Shown here piece by piece: positions 32,854 to 40,422 of a DNA stretch of 64,000 nt; the first letter of the stretch is position 1, and every line of letters begins with the position of its first letter. The notes beneath the pieces were generated by a model. It saw only the letters and a list, made by a program, of their open reading frames with translations, was not told the DNA's origin and searched no databases. A program made the position numbers and the translations under genes. The DNA lies in contig NZ_CP139781.1 of assembly GCF_019679435.2 (NCBI RefSeq), positions 5,948,001-6,012,000 on the forward strand, given 5' to 3'. The DNA is from Actomonas aquatica. Lineage in GTDB: Bacteria > Verrucomicrobiota > Verrucomicrobiia > Opitutales > Opitutaceae.

Positions 32854-34769
32854 GAGGAGGTGGACGTTGAGGTGTCGGCGGTCGGCTGCCAACGCACGAA
32901 GCACTCGATGGCTTCATATTCGGCGAGACCGAGGCGGTCGTAGAGTTGGGCGGTGGCGCGATTGCGGTCGACGGCCTGTTCCCACGGCTCGGCGCTGTCG
33001 CTGTCGGTCACCGGCGTCTGGTGACGTTGGGAGCGGTGCTGGTAGATGGCCTGGGCTTTGCGATCGAGTTCGTCGGGCGAGCAGGGCACGGCCATTTCGA
33101 TTTCGTCGATCGGCCACTCGCGTCCGTCGCTGCGGAAGAGCCAGACCCAGCAGTCCTTCGTCCAAGCGTGATCGGCGGCGGCACCCAACGCGGTGGTGAA
33201 CGCGGCGAAGCTCTTGGCCGGGACGGAACTGGGATCGGCGGCGGCGCCGGTGGTGAAGATCTGGTGCGGTTGGATCTCGTGGAGCAAACGGCCGACGGCG
33301 GTGGCGTCGGCGTCGCCGAGTTGAAAGCGGCGGTAGGTGCCGGACTCGTAGAAGGGCAGATCGAGGAAACGCACGTTGGGCGCGGGGACGCCGCAGAGTT
33401 CGAGGGCGGCGCGGGCTTCGCTGCGGCGCAGGAAACCTTTGAAGCGGCGCAGGTCGGCCGAGTCCTGATCAAAGGCGGCTTTGCGAGCGAGTTCGTCGAG
33501 CACGCGGCGAGCGAGGGAATCGGGCGCGGCGGCGTTGGCTTCAAGCATGAGTTGGGCGGCCCAGCGGGCTTCGGCGTCGGGCACGCCGAGGTTGCCGGAG
33601 GTGAGGTAGGCGACGGTGACTTCGTGGCCGTGCTGCACGAGGCGGTGGAGCGTGCCCGCCATGGCGAGGATGTCGTCGGCCGGTTCCGGACTGAGCACGA
33701 GCACGCGTTTGCGGGCGGGTTCGGCGCGCTCGGGGCGGTGGGTGTCGTCGACGTGCGGTTTGCCGCCGGGCCAACCGGTGATGGTGTGCTGCACCTCGTT
33801 GAAGAGGCGGATGTTGAGATCGTAGGCCGGGCCGTGGCTCGTCACGAGGTCGGCGAGGCCGTTTTCCTGGTAGTCTTTGTCGACGAGCTTCAGCAGCGGT
33901 TTGCTGAGTTTGAGGGAGAGATCGGTGACGGCGCGGCGGGTGAGTGGGGTGGTCCACTCCGGGAATCCGACCCACCACGGCGAGCGGAGGCGGGTGAGTT
34001 CGGAGGCAGCGGGGGCATCGAGGAAAACCTCGGTGGCGTCGTGCTGCTGGAGGTAGCTGGCTGGCACGGTGTCGCGGGGAGGCTCCTCGATGGCTTGGCG
34101 CAGGACGTCGGCTTTGGCGCGGCCCCAGGCGAGCATGAAGATGCGGCGGGCGCGCAGGATGGTGCCGACGCCCATGGTGATGGCGTAGCGGGGCACGTTG
34201 GCCTCACCGCGGAAGTCGCGGGCGGCGTCGGCGCGGGTGAGGCGATCGAGGGTGACGAGGCGGGTGACGGAGGCCGGGCCGGAACCGGGTTCGTTAAAAC
34301 CGATGTGGCCGGTGCGGCCGATGCCGAGGATCTGGATGTCGACCCCGCCGGCGTCGCGGATGGCCTGTTCATAGGCGGTGCAGGCGGCGTGGATCTCGTC
34401 GCGGGGCAGGTCACCGGGCGGGACGTGGATCTGGGCGGCGGGGATGTCGAGGTGGTCGAACAACTGCTCCCGCATGAAGCGGTGGTAGCTCTCGGGGTGC
34501 TGGGGCTCGAGCGGGTAATACTCGTCGAGGTTGAAGGTGATGACGTGGGCGAAACTCAGGCCCTCCTCGCGGTGGCGGCGGATCAACTCGCGGTAGAGCG
34601 GGACCGGCGTCGAACCCGTGGCGAGACCGAGCACGGCCGGTTGGCCGGCGGCGGCGCGCTCCCGGACGAGGGTCTCGATGGCGTCGGCAACGTGGCGGAC
34701 GGCGGCCTGATTGTCCGGAAAGACGGCCGTGGGGATACGTTCGTGGGTCTCGGCAGCGGCAGAAGTCAT
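32850..34769 (-). CDS. nagB: Long-form glucosamine-6-phosphate deaminase with degenerate PIG-L domain
   Basis: 639 residues; first gene of the amino-sugar operon. Residues about 10-270 are the NagB fold: GLATGSTPVPLYREL, ITFNLDEYYPL with D82 (the enolisation Asp), GIGRTGHIGFNEPG with H155 and E160, then VGVGTILRARRIFML. This converts GlcN-6-P to fructose-6-P and ammonia. The Asp usually before the GH pair is T153 here. Residues about 345-620 are a PIG-L-like domain as in other long NagB proteins, but the AHPDD-type site reads SPEPADD (E362, A364, D365) and the later histidine segment reads DPSSVP (512-517), so the metal site looks lost. The start at 34769 gives normal NagB length; a longer TTG start exists 39 bases upstream. 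Confidence 0.9.
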   Translation of the reverse strand: MTSAAAETHERIPTAVFPDNQAAVRHVADAIETLVRERAAAGQPAVLGLATGSTPVPLYRELIRRHREEGLSFAHVITFNLDEYYPLEPQHPESYHRFMREQLFDHLDIPAAQIHVPPGDLPRDEIHAACTAYEQAIRDAGGVDIQILGIGRTGHIGFNEPGSGPASVTRLVTLDRLTRADAARDFRGEANVPRYAITMGVGTILRARRIFMLAWGRAKADVLRQAIEEPPRDTVPASYLQQHDATEVFLDAPAASELTRLRSPWWVGFPEWTTPLTRRAVTDLSLKLSKPLLKLVDKDYQENGLADLVTSHGPAYDLNIRLFNEVQHTITGWPGGKPHVDDTHRPERAEPARKRVLVLSPEPADDILAMAGTLHRLVQHGHEVTVAYLTSGNLGVPDAEARWAAQLMLEANAAAPDSLARRVLDELARKAAFDQDSADLRRFKGFLRRSEARAALELCGVPAPNVRFLDLPFYESGTYRRFQLGDADATAVGRLLHEIQPHQIFTTGAAADPSSVPAKSFAAFTTALGAAADHAWTKDCWVWLFRSDGREWPIDEIEMAVPCSPDELDRKAQAIYQHRSQRHQTPVTDSDSAEPWEQAVDRNRATAQLYDRLGLAEYEAIECFVRWQPTADTSTSTSS

Positions 34770-34849
34770 GGGTAAGTGAGACCATGCTACGGCATTCGAT
34801 TGAGCCAAAGATTGCCAAAAATGATCCAGAATTTGATAAATCCGATCAG
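34770..34849. promoter_or_regulatory. Divergent nagB/araC control region
   Basis: About 80 bases between the nagB start and the preferred araC start. From 34790 to 34850 it is noticeably AT-rich compared with the surrounding coding sequence and holds two related stretches, GCCAAAGATTG and GCCAAAAATGA. It is a plausible binding site for the AraC regulator; no exact promoter is called. Confidence 0.4.
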
Positions 34850-35731
34850 ATGTCCGCTCCGATTCAGGAAAATCCCGCCCTGTCGCCCCTCGTGGGAGTG
34901 GCCCCGCGGGACTATTTCCACGGGGTGCGGGCGCCGGATATTTGTCGGGCGGACAATGTGCTGGCGTTCCTGCGCACGGAGCGAGCGGTGTTACACGAGA
35001 GTGGGTTCACGACGCGGCCGCATCATCGCTACGTTCTGATCGTGAACTACGAGACGGAGGGGTCGCTGAACATCGACGGCGTCATGTTTCGGCTGCACCC
35101 CGGGGAGGCGTTTCTGATCACGCCCTACCAATTGCACTTCTATCTGGACGTCGCGTCGCCCCGGATCCGGTGGCTGTTTTTCACCTTCGAAGCGGAGCCG
35201 GCGGAGGCGTTTGCGCCGATCCGCAATGTGCCGCTGCGGCTGGGCGAGGCGGAGCTGGCCGAGGCAGCGCGGTTGGGGCGGCTGTATCTGGGCGTCGAGA
35301 CGGCGGGGGGCGGTCAACGCGCGGCCCTTTTGCTGGGGCTATCGCTGTTGCTCAATCGTCTCAAGCATCTAGGCGCGCGCCGGGCGCCCAGTCTGCCGGC
35401 TTCGGGCCCGGACGACGGCTTGCTGGTGCGCGTGAATCGGCTGCTCGCCTGGCACCTGAAGGAACGCCTAGGCATCGGCGATCTGGCGGGGCGGCTCTCG
35501 ATGTCGGAGAGTCATCTACGGCGGCGGTTCCGGCAGCTCACGGGCATGAGTCTGGGCGGCTTCCTGCTGCAGTATCGGCTGAACCGGGCGATCAAGTTGC
35601 TGGTGCACTCGGAGCTCTCTCTCACCCAGATCGCGTTCGAGTGCGGCTACGAGTCGCTGGCGGCGTTCAGTCGGAGTTTTCGGGCCAAGGTTGGCAAAAC
35701 GCCCTCCGCCTTCCGCAAAGCCGGGCGCTAG
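34850..35731 (+). CDS. AraC-family transcriptional regulator
   Basis: 293 residues from the ATG at 34850; an in-frame ATG at 34784 would add 22 residues but lies in the AT-rich control region. An N-terminal cupin-like sugar-sensing domain (GSLNIDGVMFRLHPGEAFLITPYQLHFY) is followed by two helix-turn-helix motifs: IGDLAGRLSMSESHLRRRFRQ and LTQIAFECGYESLAAFSRSFRAKVGKTPSAFRK, the standard AraC ending. It is divergent from the nag operon and is the probable activator. It ends just before a perfect palindrome. Confidence 0.92.
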   Translation: MSAPIQENPALSPLVGVAPRDYFHGVRAPDICRADNVLAFLRTERAVLHESGFTTRPHHRYVLIVNYETEGSLNIDGVMFRLHPGEAFLITPYQLHFYLDVASPRIRWLFFTFEAEPAEAFAPIRNVPLRLGEAELAEAARLGRLYLGVETAGGGQRAALLLGLSLLLNRLKHLGARRAPSLPASGPDDGLLVRVNRLLAWHLKERLGIGDLAGRLSMSESHLRRRFRQLTGMSLGGFLLQYRLNRAIKLLVHSELSLTQIAFECGYESLAAFSRSFRAKVGKTPSAFRKAGR

Positions 35732-35737
35732 GAGGGC

Positions 35738-35758
35738 AATGTTCGTAATACGAACATT
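35738..35758. other. Perfect 21-base palindrome between convergent genes
   Basis: Arms AATGTTCGTA and TACGAACATT flank a single central base, seven bases after the araC stop. The form (no RNA-sized loop, no T-run) looks more like a dimeric-regulator operator than a terminator, yet it lies between two convergent 3' ends. Confidence 0.6.
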
Positions 35759-35817
35759 CAGCCGGGGGCGCTCGGCCAAGTGAGAGAGGGCGCGGACCGG
35801 GCGCTGCGGGGCTCACT

Positions 35818-36894
35818 TCACAGCAACGGATCGCCTTCGATGATGAAGTAGAAGTCGCGGTAGGTATCGACGTCGGGGTAGCCGAGGGTGCCGGGCGGGA
35901 TGGCGAGGCGGGCGGCCACATCGGCCGGGAAACTGGCAGCGTCGCGGGAGGCGGCGACGTCGGTCGGGTCATTGAGATCGCGGATGAAGACGTCTTCGCG
36001 CCGGGTCGAGGCGCCGTCGCGGCGGATGGCGTGGCCGTCGGGGTAGGGATCGGTGAGTGCGCCACCGGGGACGACGTTGCGGTTGGAGAGCGGGATGTTG
36101 CGGTTGACGCCGGGCGGGGCAGGTTCGTCGAAGAGGAAGAGGATGGCGTAGCGGGTGTGCGGTTCGAGCACCGGGCGGGCCTCGGGGGCGATTTCCCAGC
36201 GAAGGTAGTCGTTGGTGGTCAGATCGGCGGGCACGACACCGCCGGAAAAGAGGGCTAAGTGTTCATAGTGCTCCCCCTCGATGAAGTCGTCGCTGTAGTG
36301 CATGATGGGCCAGCGTTTCGGCGTATTTTCGTCGCCCGGGTCATGCGGCCAATCGGTGGCGTAGGTCGACCACTGGGCGTTGGAGTAGGGCGTAAATTCG
36401 TCGGCAAACTGCGGAAAGTCGGCGGCGTGGTCGGCGTAGGACGAGGTGCCGTTGGGCGCGAGCGTGGCGGTGGTGCCGTTCGCGTTGAAGCGCGGCGTGC
36501 CGGTCACGCGCATGAGTTGCAGCGAAACCTTAGCGCCGGTAGGGTCGGCTTTCTTCACGTCCACCGGCTGGAGTCGCACGGTGATGGCGCTCAGAGCGAA
36601 CCCCTCGTCGCCGACCAGAAAGGTCTGTCCCAGGTCGCGGTCGCGAAAATAGTAGTGAGCTTCGGTGCCGTTGGCTTCGCCCTCGTGTTGGCGATAGACC
36701 CAGTCATCGGTCTTGGTGGGCGGACCTTGGCGGGAGGCGTAAAACCGAAAACTGGTGGGGCCGAACTCGTCGCGCTCGAGTTGTTGGATCCGCACGTTGG
36801 GGCCGGTGGGCGGACCTTCCACTTCGGTGACGGTGAGCGTGGCGGAGAGGCTGGCGGCGGCCAGGGGCAGGAGCAGGAGACGGGGGAGAAACAT
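35818..36894 (-). CDS. Secreted protein of unknown function
   Basis: 358 residues from the ATG at 36894 with a signal peptide (MFLPRLLLLPLAAASLSATL); upstream in-frame sequence would run into the gatC promoter. I recognise no family. The N-terminal half has a beta-rich, carbohydrate-binding-module-like pattern (DLGQTFLVGDEGFALSAITVRLQ, VSLQLMRVTGTP) and the C-terminal part contains RYAILFLFDEPAPPGVNRNIPLSNRN and ends with DFYFIIEGDPLL. Cysteines are absent. It is divergent from gatCAB and convergent with the AraC gene, so its neighbours say little about function. Confidence 0.7.
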   Translation of the reverse strand: MFLPRLLLLPLAAASLSATLTVTEVEGPPTGPNVRIQQLERDEFGPTSFRFYASRQGPPTKTDDWVYRQHEGEANGTEAHYYFRDRDLGQTFLVGDEGFALSAITVRLQPVDVKKADPTGAKVSLQLMRVTGTPRFNANGTTATLAPNGTSSYADHAADFPQFADEFTPYSNAQWSTYATDWPHDPGDENTPKRWPIMHYSDDFIEGEHYEHLALFSGGVVPADLTTNDYLRWEIAPEARPVLEPHTRYAILFLFDEPAPPGVNRNIPLSNRNVVPGGALTDPYPDGHAIRRDGASTRREDVFIRDLNDPTDVAASRDAASFPADVAARLAIPPGTLGYPDVDTYRDFYFIIEGDPLL

Positions 36895-37024
36895 GGGGTG
36901 GGGTGAGGGGAGGGCTAACGTGGGCTCGGGTCCGGCGGCAAGGGAGACCGGTTGCGAGAGGCCTTTTTGCCGGTTGCCATCGCGGGGGCGGACTCCTTTA
37001 TCGGGCGGCACCTATCGACTGATC

Positions 37025-37315
37025 ATGGCAGACTCCCCGGACCTCGACATTGATCGCGTGGCACAGCTCGCCCGCATCGCCCTCACCCCCGAAGAAAAGA
37101 CCGCCTACGCCGCCCAGCTCGGCGAGGTGCTCAAACATGTGGAGCAGCTCAAGCAGGTGGACGTGTCCAACGTCGAACCGACCGCCCACGCCTTCGCGGT
37201 GGAAAACGTCTGGGCCGATGACGTGGCCGAGCCCGGCCTGCCAGTCGAGGAGGCGCTGCGCAACGCCCCCGCCCAGCGCCAGAACATGATCGTGGTCCCC
37301 AAAGTGGTGGAGTGA
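37025..37315 (+). CDS. gatC: Asp/Glu-tRNA amidotransferase subunit C
   Basis: 96 residues ([25 protein letters not shown], then [26 protein letters not shown] and [17 protein letters not shown]), the full GatC pattern and normal length. GatC bridges GatA and GatB in the complex that amidates mis-charged Glu-tRNA-Gln or Asp-tRNA-Asn. The stop is five bases before gatA. Confidence 0.96.
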   Translation: MADSPDLDIDRVAQLARIALTPEEKTAYAAQLGEVLKHVEQLKQVDVSNVEPTAHAFAVENVWADDVAEPGLPVEEALRNAPAQRQNMIVVPKVVE

Positions 37316-37320
37316 GCCCT

Positions 37321-38787
37321 ATGTCGACCGACCTCGCTTTTTCCTCGCTCGCCCAACTCTCGGCCCAACTCGCGGCCGGCGAAGTGAGCTCCGTGCAACT
37401 GACCCAAGCCGTCATCGACCAGACGACGGCGGTCGAGGCGCGCGTGCAGGCCTTCAATTCGATCAATCCCGAGGATGCGCTGGCGCAGGCCAAAGCCTCC
37501 GACGCGCGCCGCGCCGCCGGCGAGACGCTCGGGCCGCTCGACGGTATTCCGGTCGCGCTCAAGGACGTGATCGCAGTGAAGGACCAGCCGCTCACGGCCA
37601 GCAGCAAGATGCTGGAAAACTTCGTGTCGCCCTACGACGCGACGGTGACCGAAAAACTCAAAGCGGCCGGCGCCGTGCTCTGGGGCCGCGCCAACCTCGA
37701 CGAGTTCGCCATGGGTTCGTCGACGGAGAACTCCGCCTTCAAGGCGACCCGCAACCCTTACAACCTGGAGTGCGTGCCGGGCGGCAGTTCGGGCGGCAGT
37801 GCGGCGGCGCTCGCGGCCGGTGAAGCGATTGCCACGCTCGGCTCCGACACCGGTGGATCGATCCGCCAGCCGGCGGCGTTGTGCAACGTGGTGGGACTCA
37901 AGCCGACCTACGGTCTCATTTCGCGCTACGGTTTGGCGGCCTTTGCGTCGTCGCTCGATCAGATCGGCCCGTTCACGCGCACGGTCGAAGACGCCGCGAT
38001 GATGTTGCAGGTCCTGGCCGGCCACGACCGCCGCGATTCGACCTCGTTCAAGACCGACATCCCCAACTATCGCGCGGCGCTCACGGAAAAGCAGGGCCCG
38101 TGGAAACTCGGCATCCCCAAGGAATATTTTGGCGAAGGCCTCGACCCGGAGGTGGGCGCGGCCATCGAGAAGGCGATCGCGTTCTACCGCGAGCGCGGCT
38201 GCGAGATCACCGAGGTGTCGCTGCCGCACACCGAGTATTGCTTGAGCGTGTATTACATCATCGCGACGGCCGAAGCGTCGTCGAACTTGGCGCGTTATGA
38301 TGGCATCCGCTACACGCACCGCAGCGCCGAGGCGAAGGACGTCGTTGATCTGTATTACAAGTCGCGCGCCGAAGGCTTCGGCCCCGAGGTGAAGCGTCGC
38401 ATCATCCTCGGCACCTACGTGCTTTCGAGTGGTTACTACGACGCCTACTACCTGCGTGCGCAGAAGGTGCGCACGCTCATTCGCCAGGACTTCCTGAAGG
38501 CCTACGAAAGCGTCGACGCCATCCTCACGCCGACCTCGCCGACGCCGGCTTTCAAGGCGGGCGAGAAAGCGGCCAACCCGCTGGCGATGTATTTGTCCGA
38601 CATCTACACAATCGGCGTGAACCTCGCGGGGCTGCCCGGCATCTCGATCCCGGCGGGCTTCAGCTCGGCCGGACTGCCGATTGGCCTGCAACTCATCGGC
38701 CAACCCTACCGCGAAGCCGACCTGCTCGCCGTCGCCCACGCCTACGACTCAGCCCACGATTGGAACGCTCAAAGGCCGAACCTTTGA
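37321..38787 (+). CDS. gatA: Asp/Glu-tRNA amidotransferase subunit A
   Basis: 488 residues. An amidase-signature protein: [27 protein letters not shown] contains the catalytic Lys of the Ser-cisSer-Lys triad, and [15 protein letters not shown] with [16 protein letters not shown] and [15 protein letters not shown] holds the serines. It releases ammonia from glutamine for GatB. The ATG at 37321 is preferred to an in-frame GTG nine bases earlier that overlaps the gatC end. A repeat element separates it from gatB. Confidence 0.97.
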   Translation: MSTDLAFSSLAQLSAQLAAGEVSSVQLTQAVIDQTTAVEARVQAFNSINPEDALAQAKASDARRAAGETLGPLDGIPVALKDVIAVKDQPLTASSKMLENFVSPYDATVTEKLKAAGAVLWGRANLDEFAMGSSTENSAFKATRNPYNLECVPGGSSGGSAAALAAGEAIATLGSDTGGSIRQPAALCNVVGLKPTYGLISRYGLAAFASSLDQIGPFTRTVEDAAMMLQVLAGHDRRDSTSFKTDIPNYRAALTEKQGPWKLGIPKEYFGEGLDPEVGAAIEKAIAFYRERGCEITEVSLPHTEYCLSVYYIIATAEASSNLARYDGIRYTHRSAEAKDVVDLYYKSRAEGFGPEVKRRIILGTYVLSSGYYDAYYLRAQKVRTLIRQDFLKAYESVDAILTPTSPTPAFKAGEKAANPLAMYLSDIYTIGVNLAGLPGISIPAGFSSAGLPIGLQLIGQPYREADLLAVAHAYDSAHDWNAQRPNL

Positions 38788-38791
38788 GCGC

Positions 38792-38881
38792 AGTAGTGAG
38801 TAGCGGGAAGCGAGTAGCGAGCATCCACTCCCACGCGCGCCTCCCGGTCTACTCACTCCTCGCTACCCGCTACTCACTACT
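38792..38881. repeat. Inverted repeat between gatA and gatB
   Basis: A perfect 16-base complement (38792-38807 with 38866-38881), with further imperfect pairing of GCGAGTAGCGAG (38810-38821) inside. It fills the gatA-gatB gap and ends nine bases before the gatB ATG, so it could influence gatB translation. It is probably a REP-like element inserted in an otherwise tight operon. Confidence 0.7.
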
Positions 38882-38889
38882 TTGGAAAA

Positions 38890-40347
38890 ATGAATTACGA
38901 AGCTGTTATCGGACTTGAGGTCCATGTGCAGGTTAAGACTGCGTCGAAGATTTTTACCCGCGTTGGGCAGGGTTACGGGCATCCCGAAAACTCGCTGACC
39001 GATCCCGTGGTGCTCGCGTTGCCGGGCACGCTGCCGGTGATGAACAAGGCGGCGCTCGACGCCATCATCAAGGCCGGGCTCATGCTGCATTGCGACATCG
39101 CCGAGGTCTGCAAATGGGACCGCAAAAACTACTTCTACCCGGACTCCCCGAAGAACTACCAGATCTCCCAATACGACCAGCCGATCTGCATCGGCGGTGA
39201 GGTGGAGATCGAGCTTCCGGGCGCTTCGCGCAACGTCATGGGTGAGCACAAGCAGATTCCGCTGACCCGCATCCATCTCGAGGAGGACGTCGGTAAACTC
39301 AGCCACTTCGCTAACGATTCCCTGGTCGACTACAACCGCGCCGGCACGCCGCTCATGGAGATCGTTTCCGAGCCCGCCATCGCCTCCGCCGAGGAAGCTT
39401 ACGCCTACCTCACCGCGCTGCGCACCATGATGGTTTACGCGGGCATTTCCGACTGCGACATGGAGAAGGGGCAGATGCGTTGCGACGCCAACATCTCCAT
39501 CCGTCCGGTCGGCCAGACCGAACTCGGCGTGAAGGTGGAGCTGAAGAATCTCAACTCCATCTCCTATGTGCGCGACGGCATCGCCCACGAAATCAAACGC
39601 CAGATGGCTGTGCTCAAAGCCGGCGGTGTGATCGTGCAGGAGACGCGCGACTACGATGGCGTGGCCGGCACCTCCCAATCGTTGCGCACAAAGGAAGACG
39701 CGCACGACTACCGCTATTTCCCCGATCCCGACCTCATGCCGGTGCGCGTCGACGACGCGTGGAAACAACGCCTCGCGGCGGAGTGTCCGGAGCGTCCCTT
39801 CGACAAACAGCGCCGCTTCATGACCGACTACGATGTGCCTTACACCATCACCTCGGTGCTGGTGCCGGATCGCGCGCTGAGTGATTTCTTCGAGGCGGGC
39901 GTGGCGGTCGCCGGCAAGGACAAGGCCAAGCAAGTCGCCAACTGGATCATCAATGACCTGTTGCGCGAACTCAGCGCGGCCGGGCAGACGCTCGCCGACA
40001 CCAAAGTCACGCCGGCGCACCTGGCCGACATCGTGAAGCTCGTCGATGCCGGCACGATCAACAGCAACATTGCCCGCGAAGTGTTTGCGGAAACCTTTAC
40101 GACCGGCGACGCGCCGAGCGCGGTGGTGGAGCGCAAGGGACTGAAGGCCGAAACCAATACCGACGAACTCGAGCAATGGTGCCGCGATGCGATCGCGGGC
40201 AACGAAAAGGCCCGCACCGACTTCCTCGGCGGCAAGGAGAGCGCGATCAACGGCTTCAAGGGCCCGGTCATGAAAGCCTCCCGCGGCAAGGCCAACCCGA
40301 AACTCGTCGACGAGACGTTGCGCCGCCTGCTGGCGGAAATGCAGTAA
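38890..40347 (+). CDS. gatB: Asp/Glu-tRNA amidotransferase subunit B
   Basis: 485 residues with the full GatB signature: YEAVIGLEVHVQVKT at the start, LPGTLPVMNKAA, FYPDSPKNYQISQYDQP, HLEEDVGKL, DYNRAGTPLMEIVSEP and MRCDANISIRP, then a YqeY-type tail domain. It activates and amidates the tRNA-bound Glu or Asp. It needs GatA and GatC, which are just upstream. The presence of GatCAB means Gln-tRNA and/or Asn-tRNA can be made indirectly. Confidence 0.97.
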   Translation: MNYEAVIGLEVHVQVKTASKIFTRVGQGYGHPENSLTDPVVLALPGTLPVMNKAALDAIIKAGLMLHCDIAEVCKWDRKNYFYPDSPKNYQISQYDQPICIGGEVEIELPGASRNVMGEHKQIPLTRIHLEEDVGKLSHFANDSLVDYNRAGTPLMEIVSEPAIASAEEAYAYLTALRTMMVYAGISDCDMEKGQMRCDANISIRPVGQTELGVKVELKNLNSISYVRDGIAHEIKRQMAVLKAGGVIVQETRDYDGVAGTSQSLRTKEDAHDYRYFPDPDLMPVRVDDAWKQRLAAECPERPFDKQRRFMTDYDVPYTITSVLVPDRALSDFFEAGVAVAGKDKAKQVANWIINDLLRELSAAGQTLADTKVTPAHLADIVKLVDAGTINSNIAREVFAETFTTGDAPSAVVERKGLKAETNTDELEQWCRDAIAGNEKARTDFLGGKESAINGFKGPVMKASRGKANPKLVDETLRRLLAEMQ

Positions 40348-40386
40348 GATCCGGCGGTCATTGCGCCGAAAATTTCGCTTCTGACC

Positions 40387-40422
40387 GGACCGGCGCGTGC
40401 TAACGTGCCGGTCCAACTTTTT
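40387..40422 (+). terminator. Terminator of gatCAB touching the next start codon
   Basis: GGACCGGC (40387-40394) pairs with GCCGGTCC (40407-40414) across a 12-base loop, followed by AACTTTTT. The T-run ends directly before the ATG at 40423 of the transporter gene. Confidence 0.7.

Noticed and set aside
34784..34849. Earlier start of the AraC regulator
   Set aside because: The segment is AT-rich, lacks family conservation and would leave only 14 bases between divergent start codons.
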